A DNA stretch of 64,000 nucleotides from Isoetes taiwanensis (lineage: Eukaryota; Streptophyta; Lycopodiopsida; Isoetales; Isoetaceae), in NCBI GenBank assembly GCA_021234155.1, contig JAJEKV010000033.1:9147641-9211640 (forward strand). Reading direction: 5' to 3'. The translations under genes and the position numbers were made by a program. Shown here piece after piece: positions 11,166 to 22,917 of this stretch (position 1 is its first letter; every line of letters starts with the position of its first letter). Below the pieces are notes generated by a model that had not been told where the DNA came from, searched no databases, and saw only the letters and a program-made list of their open reading frames with translations.

Positions 11166-11310
11166 AAAAAAGGCTAAAATCAATGGCTCAGAAATGGTGC
11201 ACTCTAGATGTACGCATTAGTACATCCATTTGAATACATCACGAAATCATAGGAAAACCTTAGTGAAAAGCGTACAAAAACACAAAGAAAACCCCCTGTT
11301 ATTATGCTAC
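11165..11310 (-). repeat. Copy of a dispersed element terminus, shared with 63770-63950
   Basis: The stretch around GCACTCTAGA, GAAATCATAGGAAAACC, AAAAGCGTACAAAA and TGTTATTATGCTACATATT matches the reverse complement of 63770-63950 at roughly 80% by eye. Because the right-hand copy follows a possible Harbinger second ORF, this may be the terminal part of a Harbinger-type element, but that is inferred. Confidence 0.65.
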
Positions 11311-11319
11311 ATATTTGAT

Positions 11320-11545
11320 ACGTTGGATAGTTTACTTAAATCATGACCAGCAAACATGGATAGGGATCAGCTTATATAGAAACAAACGATGGTCATATGA
11401 AAGAGTTGCTTACTCAATCGTTGCTTATTCAATCGTTAATTAATTGATACATTGGATAGGAAAGCATTACTTCAACTCAGTCGTTGCTTACTCAATCATT
11501 AATTAATTGATATGTTGGATAGTCTTTACTTAAATCATGAGCATA
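11320..11545 (+). repeat. Short imperfect direct repeats
   Basis: Three related blocks of TTGATACRTTGGATAG with TTACTTAAATCATGA, and of GTTGCTTACTCAATCRTTAATTAATTGATA, occur between 11320 and 11545. The unit is not strictly tandem. Confidence 0.6.
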
Positions 11546-11573
11546 TGTCATCGAGTAAGTACTTTGCCACTTC

Positions 11574-12519
11574 ATGATCGTGTATGTAGGGGGTGAAGTG
11601 TTTTTGAAGATCGTGGAAACCAAAATCGACCAGGTGACAGGAGATTGTATTTTTCAGAAGACAAAGGTTGCGCTAGAGAGCTTTGGACCAAAGAGAATCT
11701 TTCAGGTCGTAATGGATAATTCATCTAATTGTAAGCTAGCAGGTGATTTGTTAGAGTCAGAATTTCTAGGATTGCACGCCACCAACTGCCAATGCCACTG
11801 TCTAAACCTGTTGCTAAAGGATACATCACACTTGGTTTAGAGATCCCATTCAAAAAGTGTGTCATCTTGTGAAGTTCATTGCCAAAAAGCTGGCAATTTA
11901 TGCCATATACAAGTCATTGCGTCTGAAGGCACTAGCACTCATGAATCCTGTTTAGACCCGATTTAGTTTCAATTACATTTGTCTTGAAAGAGTGCTTAGG
12001 TATTGTGATAGGATTATCTCCACCTTCAATCACACAGACTTCTTTGAATGGGAGAGAAGGCAGAAGGGCAAGAATGTATCCAAACACTGATAGCAAGCCG
12101 CTGCCCTTTGTGATGGGCAGGAGACATTTGGAAAGGCATAAAGAATATTGTGAGGTGCATGCAACCTATTTGTTAGCCTAGGACAAACTCTCATATCCAA
12201 ACACGTATGTTTGTTAGCCTAGGACATTACTCTCGTATCCAAACATGTTAGCCTAGGACAACCTGCATGTATCCAAACACTGACAGCAAGCCGCTTCCCT
12301 TTGAGATGGGCAGGAGACATTTGGAAAGGCATAAAGAATGTTGTGAGGTGTATGCAACCTGTTTGTCACACCATCAAAACCGTTGATTCTTTGAAGGCAA
12401 GCAGTAGTAAGGTCTGGAGGTGTTGGCACTCGATTCAACCATTCTTAGAATGTGACGGGCCCAATGCGCCCTTTGATAATGCCAAGCATGCAGCACTATT
12501 CAAGGACTTCATTGTATGA
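11574..12519 (+). pseudogene. hAT-like transposase fragment (DUF659 type)
   Basis: At 11574-11840 the frame reads FQVVMDNSSNCKLAGDLLE, then LHATNCQCHCLNLLLKD. This is the DUF659 pattern of plant hAT-related transposases (V..DN..NC..AG..L......W..C.AHCL.L...D), including the catalytic-region Asp. Later, 12301-12519 reads AGDIWKGIKNVV and FDNAKHAALFKDFIV, plausibly further transposase sequence. Stops and a 193-bp-offset duplication break it. It would cut and paste hAT ends in active relatives; this copy is dead. Confidence 0.5.
12074..12366 (+). repeat. 100-bp direct duplication, 193 bp apart
   Basis: 12074-12173 and 12267-12366 share ATGTATCCAAACACTGA, AGCAAGCCGCT, ATGGGCAGGAGACATTTGGA and AAGGCATAAAGAAT. 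The spacer contains three more partial copies of GTTAGCCTAGGACA with TATCCAAACA. Confidence 0.88.
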
Positions 12520-12860
12520 TGGAAGAAGTCGTACAAAGAACTTCATGGCGCCGCACATGCCTTAGACCTGCACAACCATAACATGGACCAACATACAGAT
12601 AAAAAAATTATGGGTTCGTTAACCTTTATAAAAGGCGCATCTCTAGGGTACTTACGTGTTTGGCAACAAGCATTTTATAGCCTTTTATGTATTTTAACAT
12701 AGGGCATTCTAATGTATAGCAAAGAATGACACAGAACCTAGTGAGAAGTCTATACATGTGACATGGGAAGATCATGCCTACCTCTGATTTTAATATAAGA
12801 GAAAGATTGTTGAAGACTATGAAGAATGGATAGAAACTGCTGCTATGTTAAAAGACTTAC

Positions 12861-13270
12861 CTTAAGTAAAATATCTTCATACGTGACATTTCCATAGATC
12901 AAGTAAACCTTAGTCTTATCTCTGGGATTTTCAAGGATAGCTTGTGTGACCTGCACCATACCTAGAACATTTCAAGGATAATTTAAGTGACTATACCTGG
13001 AACATTGGAGTCAAGAACCACCAGCAAGCATTCCAAATGCCCTTGTCTAGTTTAGCTTGTGTTGAAAATGTCCCTATGGCATAGAGCTTCAATGGTAACC
13101 AGATAGTACAAAATAATGTAAAACAATAAGAAATTCGAAACTATGATGCAATATGTGCATAACTGTATACATCTTTGGACCTTTGGCATGCAAGATCTTT
13201 GAAAGAATGTCAAACAATATCAGTCTCATCCTGCGGTTTGATGGACAAGCTATCACTAACACAACCTTGG
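12861..13270 (-). pseudogene. NADH-cytochrome b5 reductase fragment
   Basis: On the minus strand, 12950 to 12861 encodes VTQAILENPRDKTKVYLIYG and then NVTYEDILLK, ending at a good donor (AAG|GTAAGT). This is the diagnostic NAD-binding segment of plant NADH-cytochrome b5 reductase. Upstream, 13036-12998 reads FGMLAGGS, followed after a 4-base deletion by TPMFQ, the preceding GGxGxTPM nucleotide-binding motif. The gap between the two pieces is only about 47 bp, with GT...AG ends. Further upstream, 13260-13160 gives disordered matches to the GRMSxHF...AKGPK region. The enzyme passes electrons from NADH to cytochrome b5 on endoplasmic reticulum or mitochondrial membranes. Frame breaks and missing ends make this a pseudogene or captured fragment. 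Confidence 0.7.
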
Positions 13271-16251
13271 AGCTAGCCATCTATATCTTATACTAGACAT
13301 TTGAAACCTGAGAAAAGCCAAAATTTCTCTATGGCTAGGTAAATTTACCAGGATCAAATCTGCATAACCTTTATGAGCAAATCTATAGCTGGGCCGAAAA
13401 GCCGTAGAGTAATTGGTAGATACTCCAAGTGAATTGCTGGAGATTTATTTATACCAAATAGACTCTCATCATTGTCCTCATTAGGCAATGAAGCAATTCT
13501 AATAATGCCATCAAAAGTATTATTTGATTTCAGAGACTTTCAGAGGTGCAGAAACTGCAGAAAAGTACAAAATCCATGTTTTATTATTAGTCCTCCTAAT
13601 TTTATGTTTGGTGCCATCTGAATCTGCCTAGAAAGTGGCAAGTAAGGTTTCTGAAAGAAATAATATTGCGGAGGAACAGAAATGTGCCACGTGGCACAAC
13701 ATGATAAGCGAATAGGGCTGAATTGTACCTATCTATTTTTTACGACATTAGACAGGCATTTTAATTGCCCTCACCTAGCTATAGAGATATACGGTCTGTA
13801 CCTAGACCATATACTCTATTATGGGTAATATTACTATAGGGTAGATGTCCCATTGTTGGAACGAGCTCCATTTTTTGGTCCGCATGTTGCTCGATGACAT
13901 GGTCGTGATCTACTTTAAAGCCGTTTGCCACTTTCCCATACCATAAAAGAGCGCAACCTGAATCTAAAACAAGCCGAGCCCTAATTTGAAATCTTTTCTT
14001 GCCGTTGATGATTCGCCTTGTCTGCAAGCTGCCAGTGGTTCATCAATAAATCCTTCTGTAGTTCTTGCTTGGCCCTTAAATGCCGCACTTATTGTCTACT
14101 TTGATCCGTTGGTTACCCATTAATGGAGCACAGGTAGAGGCTTTTTGATCCATTCCTTGTTGATTCCATGCCAAAGGTTATGATTCTAACCTATTCCTTT
14201 TGTTGTTCTTGATTTTTTCGAAAGTTCAAAGGTTATATATATGATTCAACTTCTATTTGGGGTTTTAGAGGGCAGTTCTTGAAGGTGTAATGGTCTGCTT
14301 ATGGATTTTCCCTCCATGAGATACATTTAAGAATTTTCCCTCCACATGCAGCTTGTTTCCCTCCATAGCATCTTGGAATCGATGGTTTTCCTTATGCCAG
14401 CTCCTTGGTATATATTTTTTGACTGGGATTGCTCTAATGGAAGCATCATAGCCTTTGAATCTCTTATAAAAAGCCTTCTAGCTCGTCCTTGCCTTTTTTC
14501 CCCTTCCATTCATTTGTTTTCTCTATGTTCATGGCTAGAACAAGATCCTATAATTTGCAACCACAGCAAATACTTCTGCTAAAGTTCTTGGAGGAATTAG
14601 CAGGCAACCATTTGATGGCTCTATTTTTCTTATTGAAGTTCTTCCTCAATGGTCAAGGAACTATAGAAGTTTTAGAGTAAATGCCTTTGCCCCTGATCAA
14701 TTCCCTAGTTTATAAGCTTCTGGACCTCATCAATCCAAGAGACATTAACAAAAGGAAAAAAAAAGGGAAGATAAGAAAAGAATCAGGGAGAGCATAAGGA
14801 CGAAGGGACTTACACTGTTTGGGCCATGGAATCACCCATCTATTGAGGCAAGGCAAGCTAGGATTGAAGCCATGACACGGTGAAAGACAAAGAGAGCAAA
14901 GAGATTGGCAGAATAGGTTAGTCCTTCATTTACTTCGCTTCATTGTCTTTCATTTACTTTGCTTCTGTATTTTGATTTCTCATTGAAAGCTAAATGATTT
15001 TCATCTATTTAAATGTAGGAAGTACGTTCTAGTGATGAAGATTGTAGAGAATGTGAAGATGAAGATGCTTTTGCTGATGCACGTGTATTTTGTAGGTTTT
15101 CTTCTTTGAAAAGGCAATTCCTTTTTGTCTTCTCTCAACGGTTGACTATTTTATTTTTTGGATTAAGCAGGATGGATGTATGTAAGATGATTAAGGAACA
15201 CCAAACTGGAACGTGGTATTGACCATTGAACCTGATATTTAATTACCAGAAATTGCAAGCCATATTTGCTGCAACCTTGAGGGCACTCATGAAACTTTCC
15301 ATGAATACAATTTTGGAAACCGAACTTCGAATTCGAATCCGTCATTTCTTTGTACTCTGTGGATTCATTAGATGTTAATAGAGCTTTTGCAGAAAAGAGG
15401 ACCTCAAATGAGATTTGTTATTTCTCTACAGAAGCATATTATGTGACTTGATCAGGTAGATTTTGACCTTGATAAAACAGGTCTGTTGCTGCAGTCAATA
15501 TTTTAGCCTCCTTGTTACTAACAATTTGAAGTTTGCATATGTGCAGATGAGAAAAATGGTAATAGAGGGTTCAATTTTTTCATTTTTTTGAATTTTTTAA
15601 GCAGTGATGCAGTTCTTGTGAAAAATTACAAGCTGCAGAGAACTGTTTACGGTCATTTTATAATGTTAATTGAGGCAAGCATCTGAACTATGTATGGTCT
15701 TGGCGTGTACCGATTCTGGATGGGATCTGAACCATTTGTAGAGAATACATGAACCGGTTGCAAACATTAGGTGCACCAAATTAGGACACAACCATGTCCA
15801 TACAATATTTTAAATCCCCTTCTGTTTGATCTGCTACAACTTTAAAGAAAGTCAATTATTTTCTTAAAACAAAATGCCACAGCATTGTTCACCTCTCATG
15901 CTGGGTTCACATGGACGAAGTGCGAAGGGTTGGCTTAAAAGCTACTGAACTTGGGCTGAGGCAAAAAATTTCAGCCCCGTTTTGGAAAATCAGCCCTGCA
16001 AGATCCAACTTGTATAGTTGATGTAGCGCTGAATTTTTTTATCAGTGCTGATTCCGCTAGAACTCAACACATGGCCTTCTCTTCTCCATGTGAATCACCC
16101 ATCAACCTTTTAACTGAAGTAGATTTCATGGTTAATTGATGGTCATGTGGTCCAAATGAGAGCTGTAAATCTTAAATGAATCATTCATGGGCACCCCACC
16201 CCTATTAATGGGTATTATTACAGAGCACGTTTTCTTTCTGGCATTGGACAG
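13271..16251. other. No gene recognised
   Basis: Short frames only. A possible exon with an acidic stretch lies near 15019-15090 (EVRSSDEDCRECEDEDAFADA after TGTAG), but no family is recognised. No clear repeat structure was seen. Confidence 0.5.
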
Positions 16252-17369
16252 GCATGCAAACAAATTTTATTGGAAACACTAATGTGGATAGTCTCTTGGA
16301 ATTCTCCAATGGAAAGAGAAGGCTACAAACATACTGTGAAATGGTTGTTGGATGAAGGTGCATTTGTTAAATATAGAGATAAATTGGATAATACCCCTTG
16401 CATTGGGCTGCAAGAAACGGATCCATTGACATGCTAAAAATTCTTATAGAATGAGGCTCCCAGGTTTGTGCAACTAATAAGGATGGAGAATTTCCACTTG
16501 ATTTGGTCGATAAAGTATCTCTTAGATCTGCCATTCTATGCATTTCTAAAGCCTTGCATGCACAAGAAAACCATGATACTGCAGATCTGTTGGCAACCAA
16601 TGGTGACATTGTTACAATTCTTCATTATGTAGCTGCTTATGGGACAAGCGAAAATATTGATTGCGTAGCTGCTAAGCTTGCTTCCGACCAGATGTCAGTT
16701 CTAGTAAACATGAGAGATAGACTTGGCAGAAACCCAATGCATTGGGCGGCATAGAAGGATAATACTGAAGTTCTACAAACTCTTGAAAGATTTAAAGTGG
16801 ATATAAAAGCTGAAGATACTGATAAGTTGACACCATTGACTCTGGCTTTGCTTTGCAAACACATTCCATTTGCAAAAGAGCTCATAAACTTTTCAGGTAC
16901 GAGCTTGAGCTATGAGGAGTGGGTGCAAAATTGGGCAGCTAAAATAAAAGCAGTCTTGAAATCTAATGTTGGGGACATAGGCCTATTCGATTGCCTATGG
17001 AGGAGGGGCACAATCAGGAGGGATTTGCAGCGGACTTTAAGCTCACCGAGTCAGCGGCGTCGAATCATCAATCAAGGGCGAAGAATCGATGAATCCCTTC
17101 TAGATGGAATGCCCCTATTATGGCTAGCTTTTTTTATCGACTAACTTTTGCAGAGTTGTAATAGGGAGGGATGCAATGAATGAAAAAGAGGGGAAGACGG
17201 GAATGACTACTTTGCATTGGGCAGTATTATTAAATCAAAGAAAAGCTATACATATCTTGTGCACCAACAGAGAGTTCGAGAAGGAGATTATAGCAAATGC
17301 ACAAGATACATTTGGCAAAACTGCATTAGAATATGCAATGGAAATTGATAACGAAGATATCATAAAAAA
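16252..17369 (+). pseudogene. Ankyrin-repeat part of an ankyrin-PGG protein, split by element A
   Basis: After a likely acceptor (TTGGACAG|GCATGC) the frame reads WLLDEGAFVKYRDKLDNTP, then after a one-base loss LHWAARNGSIDMLKILIE, RNPMHWAA, LTPLTLALLCKH, and MTTLHWAVLLNQRKAIHILC. These are ankyrin repeats (consensus TPLHxAAxxG). In-frame stops occur after KILIE near 16454, at 16752-16754, and at 17142-17144, plus a frame change near 17150. The last host codons before the transposon read NEDIIK. The membrane PGG half resumes at 31309, beyond element A. Proteins of this class are plasma-membrane ankyrin proteins linked to stress and defence signalling in plants. Confidence 0.85.
17363..17369. 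other. Left target-site duplication of element A
   Basis: TAAAAAA (17363-17369) corresponds to TAAAAGA at 31309-31315, a 7-bp duplication with one difference. Removing the element and one copy restores the ankyrin-PGG reading frame from NEDII into KELLQIRNV. Confidence 0.8.
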
Positions 17370-17393
17370 AGCACGATTTAATTAATTAGAGAA
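17370..17393 (+). repeat. Element A left terminal inverted repeat
   Basis: 24 bp beginning AGCACGATTT, with two mismatches against the right end. A small palindrome GAGAATTTCGGAATTCTC overlaps its inner edge at 17389-17406. Confidence 0.85.
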
Positions 17394-17407
17394 TTTCGGA
17401 ATTCTCG

Positions 17408-18329
17408 TTTAGCATGAAATAGGTTCTTGGTTGTCTATAAAACACCGTAAATGGTTGCAGCAGAGTAAAAGTTGACGTTTTTCCCGCTGTTTTTTTGGTC
17501 ACAACCAGCGATGTATCCGACTTTGACATGTATAAGGCTATCCCAAGCTCCTTTGTGAGTAAGAGCGGTCCACAAGAAAGAGTGAAAATACTCAGCAGGA
17601 TCGCCACGGCGAAGATTTGAAGCTGCCTAGCTAGCCCATGGATGTAATATCACAAGTCCGTTAAGCTCTACACATGGATAAAAAGAAATGAAATTGATAA
17701 TGAGGATCGCGGCGGCGAACATTTTGAGCTGTTAAGGTACCCACATTCTGCCAATAATTCTAAGAAAGTGCTAGCAAATGTCGTGTCAAGGAAAGTTTAG
17801 ACAAGAAACAAAACTCAAATAGTAAGAAAACTCAAAGATATGGAAAACTTCAAAGCATTGTAATTTATATTCCTCAAACATTTCAATGTACATTACTTTG
17901 CCATGGGGCGAAATTAGTCCATCCGGGTTTCCGACATCGACTTCGTGGTACAACACCTATCTCGCCAGCCTATCCTAGCTACATGTTCCCCGCCCCTTTG
18001 TAGAAGATCCGCTGTGTTCCCGGCCCGGCAAGGACTTGGACATGTGGATCCGGGCCTCGGGTCTCAAGATCCATGGCATCGCCTTCGACAGATGCGCCAC
18101 TGCCAAAGACAAAGGCGCATCGGGTGCATGGAAGAGTTTGTTTTTTTTTCTTGGTCGGAACTCCCGATGCTCCCTGCGGTACCGATGGCTCACCCTCTTG
18201 ATCCGCAGGGTCCACGCCCATGCCTACGTATTCGAAACTCGACCTACCGTCAAGAAAGGCATGTAGGCATCATTTTTTTGTTTAAAGCCCCAATTTTTGA
18301 AACACGGGCTTTAGCTAATAATACCTTTC
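17408..18329. other. Element A left subterminal region
   Basis: No confident coding sequence. Two loose palindromic sites of the element's own type occur (GGATCGCCACGGCGAAGAT near 17598 and GGATCGCGGCGGCGAA near 17704). The GC-richer block at 17945-18260 has overlapping open frames on both strands, but none is recognised. Confidence 0.5.
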
Positions 18330-21176
18330 TCAAGAGCCTCGTAAGTCTTTTCGTTTCCCCGTGATTCTTTCCTCATAGCTTTTCTCATCCATTTGATCCA
18401 AGATTGTATCAATGTTAGATATATCTGTTCTCTGGGTAATGTTTAAATTGATCGCGTCAGGATCATTCACGTGCTCAGCTTTATCCTCTTCAACTGCCTC
18501 CCCAAATACCGTCCAACCAGCTTTTTCGAGCTTATCCAGAAAGCCCTCGAATCTAAGATACTTTACCTTGGCTTTCGAAGCAATACTTTTCTTTCCCCGC
18601 AGAAATATGGACACGAAGCAAGACTACTGCCGAGAAGAAATCAAGAACACAACCATCCTTGGGCACAAGCTTGTCAACTAGGTAGTAAGCATATGATGTC
18701 TTCAACTGACACTTCAGCACGTGGTCACCTTCCATTCCGACAAACTTGTACTTGGGTTTACCCGTGAAATAAGTCTGCCATTTTTTCTTCATTTTCTCAT
18801 CAGTATCTTCGTCACCACTTACAGGCATTGGTGGCAAGGGCGTGTTCTTTGGTGCAAGGTTTCACCGTGGTCAAACGAAGCTCCAGCTCCCAAGATTATC
18901 GCGTTGACCTCGAGTCGCTTCGTTAATGCACATATGGGTGATGTAATATCGATATTCCTTCACCCTTTTCTTGTTCACCCATCCTCGCTCGTCATATGTG
19001 CCTACAGAAATATGGGACCCGCCTTTGAATCTTTTTTGTCCGCAAGCAACCGCAAGTTCACGTGCATCGTATCGTAATCACAAGGTGATAAATGTTAGCG
19101 TTGTCATGCCGGATATTCTTGTGAAGAGTTCCATGTATTTTTTTGCACGTCCATAATGCAGAGAATCCTCTAATGTTCCGCGGAAAGCAGGAAATTCAGA
19201 AAGCAATTCTTCCTAAAAAGTGTATTCTTTCTGAAGCAGCGTGGAGGCGTATGACAAAATCTCTTTCCGCATGAAGCTCGGGCTTCTAATATCAATGGCT
19301 ACCGCTTGCAATCAAACCCGCCATGATATCCGCCTTTGCACCTTAATGTATGTCTTTCCTTCCAAAATCTCATCGAGAAGTCGGAGAAACCTCTCAGATT
19401 AGACATGCCTCAAGGTATCTTAACCGTGTTTTGTTGAAGAAGTCCTTCGAGGGCTTATCGGGGAAAATCTCCATGTTCATCACGCATTTTTTGTTGACCC
19501 ATCTGTTGGCCACTTCCATTAACTTTCTCGAACACCCGCTCCTCCATAAAAATAAATTGCTTTCGCCCTTTAGCTCCTTCACCTTCAATGTTGTGGTAGC
19601 TATCTCGTGGAAGTCCTATAAAACAAATGGTCAGGGAAATTGCGGCCGCGATGTCATTGAGCTAAGATAATAAAAATACCTTCCATGCTAAGGTGGTGGC
19701 AGTACCAATGGGACCTTGCGAAGGACATCCATACGCTTTATGTTGATGCCGCAGCTGTTGAAGCTTCTCTAACAATGGCTCTCTATATACAGTGTTAGCG
19801 ATGACTTCATTGCACTGAATGCTCAACTCAATATATTCTCTATCTGTCAAGTTTCCATTAAGCACTCTTGTTCTTCTCCTCGCGTACAATTGAGCTGCAC
19901 ATATACTGTGGTTACCAGATATTATCCAAAATTTCTTGCCTTTCAAGTCAGCCCTCGTATCTACGTGATCTTTTTCCCCGGAAATAATGTGCACTTGTAA
20001 GTTAGGAAGCCACAAACCGTAAATCATGAACAATAACAATCACTTGGTAATGGGGTCGAAGGGGACAACATCGGCCTACGGTGAGCACCTCCGTAGGATA
20101 CGCCTTGAAACTCTTCACGCAGAGTCCCAGACATGGTCGTTTGAACGCATTCGATGCGTGAGGTTAGCAGAGCTGGCTCGCAATCGCCGCGAATCAAATA
20201 TGGAGACCTTCATAAACCAGCCACACCAAGCCGGATAGAACCGCTTGAATTGTTCAAGCTTCGTAGTTTGTTCGCCAATTTATGCGTTCTTTCTCGTGGA
20301 TTGAATTTGAGCTCTACGGCAGTTCGAAAGCAAGGGGAAATGCTAAGCTCTTGGACGATGAAACACCCGAGACGGAAGGGTGGGTGTGGAAGAAGAAGGT
20401 TCTCTATCGCTATCGGTAAGTAGTGAGTTTCTGAGGTTGATTGTGAACCGATATCTTGTTTGGGACAATAGTATCTTTCAAGCATAATAGGGGAGCACAA
20501 ATAGCCAAAGGCGAGCGGGATCTATAATAGCAGAAGGTTGGCAAGTTGGAAAATGGCTCCACGCATGTGGCCGGGTCGGGTAGAGTCCTCTCGCTAAAGA
20601 TACGGGCTTCACATGCTTTTCTTCGCCCGAGCTCTTAACCGCTTAGTCCATTACTAAGGCATCTTCTCATCTCGCTTAGATTTCAATGCAATGCTGGGTG
20701 GTTTCTTATCTGCCTGCAAACCTTTTCTGCATGTCGAGAAGCCAGACAATATATCCCTATTGCCAGTTATTCCGGACAGAGACAGAGATTCATAGGACTG
20801 CAGGTTCTACCGTATCCTTTTCGACCGGTCGGAACATTCTTTCCTCGCGGGGCGGCTTGTTTAACTTGCTATTCGTCATGAGCTTAGGGATCATAGTTTG
20901 TCCATTTAAGGACGTACTCAATGAATCGCAAATTTTGTGTGTCCTCGCGACGCGCATATAATAGCCGCCTTGGACATTGTTTTTTGTTCCTTCCCACATA
21001 GCAATTACAATTCCTATCCGTTGTATGTCATCGGCTTTCTTGCCAGTCTTGAGGAACAAGCAGAGGTCTTTACGGCGGTCGCCTTTCGTCTGTGGAATTG
21101 CTTGTGCAATTTCAATGCACCACTTCCTTTCATTGGAAGGTGTGATGATCTTAGTAGGCTCAACATCCGACCGCTA
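18330..21176 (-). pseudogene. Element A ParB-like / N6-N4-type DNA methyltransferase gene, broken
   Basis: Read 5' to 3' on the minus strand, the first visible exon begins after TTTTAG near 21176: PTKIITPSNERKWCIEIAQA, then GKKADDIQRIGIVIAMWEGT and GGYYMRVART. Next, 20039-19662 carries a ParB/sulfiredoxin-like core (KFWIISGNHSICAAQLYARR, then LTDREYIELSIQCNEVIANT), with the GNHxxxAA signature. A middle region follows (KGESNLFLWRSGCSRKLMEV, then GTLEDSLHYGRAKKYMELF). The end (18837-18553) reads YYLVDKLVPKDGCVLDFFS, which resembles the SAM-binding motif I of class-beta N6/N4 methyltransferases, where it follows the catalytic motif. No DPPY box was found here, so this copy is divergent or damaged. 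Frame breaks occur throughout. Catalytic function is inferred from the better-preserved relative in element B. Confidence 0.6.
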
Positions 21177-21254
21177 AAACAAATTCGTGAGAGTCAAAAA
21201 GCAAGAGGTGTATCGGTATTCCCTAATGCACATATTCTTCCCAGAAGTCAACAA

Positions 21255-21479
21255 GATCGCTGTCGCGATCTTCATGAGAAGTTCGACGATGATCGCGACC
21301 GCGATCTTCTTGAGTGTCGCGACAAGATCGGGCCACAAGACGCCGTGAGTTTCATGAAGATCGCGACCGCGATGTCGCTTGAGCACTCAACAGATCGCAG
21401 TCTCGCGATGCTACCGAAAGCGCCGCCAGATCACGTCAGCGATCCGCCGGAAAGCACTCGCCAGATTGCGTCGCCGATC
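21255..21479. repeat. Element A iteron array: seven 33-36-bp units with 16-bp palindromes
   Basis: Units start at 21255, 21291, 21325, 21359, 21393, 21429 and 21464. The best unit core is GATCGCGACCGCGATC, a perfect 7-2-7 palindrome (21291-21306); others are GATCGCTGTCGCGATC and GATCACGTCAGCGATC. A second palindrome TGTCGCGACA occurs at 21315-21324. The array lies about 80 bp upstream of the first visible exon of the ParB-like/methyltransferase gene. It looks like a protein-binding array in a divergent promoter. An Arg/Asp-rich frame across it is only the translation of the repeat. Confidence 0.85.
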
Positions 21480-21489
21480 CCGCGTTGAG

Positions 21490-22917
21490 TTCCGCACTGC
21501 TGATGACTACATTACGGTAAAAGTGAACAACGTAATTAAACATGCATTATCGAAGAAATCAAGGCCGCGATCTTCTTTGAGCCGAGGGGCTAGAACTAAC
21601 ATTCTCTCGAGATGGGCTTTGGTGCCATGGATCGCGGGCGGAAGAATTCGAAAAAAGGGTTTTGACGACCGCCGAGAGAGAAAAGGCTGGAGAATCGCTG
21701 AAAAGGCGCCGTCGGGCCGGGCGAAAGAAATTCTAATCAGCGAAAAAAATATCGCTATCCAAGCCGGATTAACTTAATACGGCATGTGCGGGACCTTCCG
21801 CGTCATAAATGCCTGCCATTAATACGGCCGGCATTCATAATTACACATCATTAATGCAGCCGCCCTTATTTATGGAGACCCAACAACTTTTATTTTAAAT
21901 GTGGCATTTTCCTGACAAGAGATACTTTTTGACGTGGACCTCTAAATTCAAAATGTGTACGTAGAGTGAGAGATATAACCTTCCCCCCATACCAACACAT
22001 CGCGCAATAAAAGCCCCACGGAACCAAAATGTACACGCCTCTGGAGCGCGGTTGAAGGACTGAAAAAGACAACTGAATTTAAATTTTGAGCCTGAATTTC
22101 GCGTTCGATCTTGAAGGCGGGATTTCCGGCTTGTAATCGGCGGTGGTGTTCGAAGGCGCCATTCTTCTTGTCGGGCGCCGCTCGCTCCTCGAGGTGCTCG
22201 ACCGTTTCTTCGAGGCTCTAGGTCTCATCTTGAAGGTGCTCGCCTAACTTAAGCTACCGGGGTACAAAATCCTAATGCCTTATCGTTTTTATCCGCCTAG
22301 AAATTATCCAATTAGTAAGTGATTTTCGATTTGTTGTTTATGTATAGGTTATAATAGTGTTTTCACAACCATAATGTAATTTCCATCGTATTGGCACCAT
22401 CTCTTTCTTGGTATATGCCGCTCACCGGACCAGTATAATCGGGTAAGCGAGGCCCAAATCAATTGTTTATTTCTGACTAATTGATAGTGAGGGGATATCA
22501 CAAGAACATAATGGTTCCGCTAATGGTTCTCGCCTCCCAAAGTTGACAATTCACCTACGCATCTCCATTGTAATTAACAAAAGGCAAAGAATCGCTGTGG
22601 AAATAACAATTTTGCAATTAGTATTCACGTAAACATTTGATTTGGCGAGAGTTACTCAAATATCTATTTGTTGCTCGGGCTTGCACCAGTTCGGATCTCG
22701 CTTAAAAGAATCGCGCGATCGCTGCTCATCCGAGCATAGCACTTATAACGTGGACGCGAGCTTACATCAATTAATTAGTGACATTGCGATCTTGTCGAGG
22801 TAAATCCAAAGAGGGAAAGTGTTTTTAAATGGTCGAGAAAATAGTTTGAGTTGAAGAAGGTTAGTTAGATTAGAGAAAGATTCTAGGTAGATTTGAAGGA
22901 TTCAAGATGTCCACCGA
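21490..22917. other. Element A central region without recognised gene
   Basis: This would lie between the two divergent genes. Short frames only; no family recognised. The segment 22090-22250 has several GAAGGCG and TCTTGAAGG repeats of unknown meaning. Confidence 0.5.

Noticed and set aside
10829-11183. Short Cys/His-rich frames on both strands (LFLCVCVHNGQQ, PLCTTHTK)
   Set aside because: Translations of the 127-bp tandem repeat.
13779-14027. 82-codon minus-strand frame (RARLVLDSGCALLWYG)
   Set aside because: No recognised family and no supporting splice or repeat context; length is within chance expectation.
17945-18364. Long plus-strand frame of 139 codons
   Set aside because: Overlapping open frames exist on both strands in a GC-richer block; no motif and it lies in the element A subterminal region.
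18553-18837. Element A methyltransferase as a fully canonical enzyme
   Set aside because: No DPPY-type catalytic box was found in this copy and the SAM motif reads VLDFFSAVV, so only a methyltransferase-like call is made.
21188-21488. Asp/Arg-rich open frame (RDLHEKFDDDRDRDLLECRD)
   Set aside because: It is the translation of the GATCGC iteron array; overlapping frames on the other strand give equally biased peptides.
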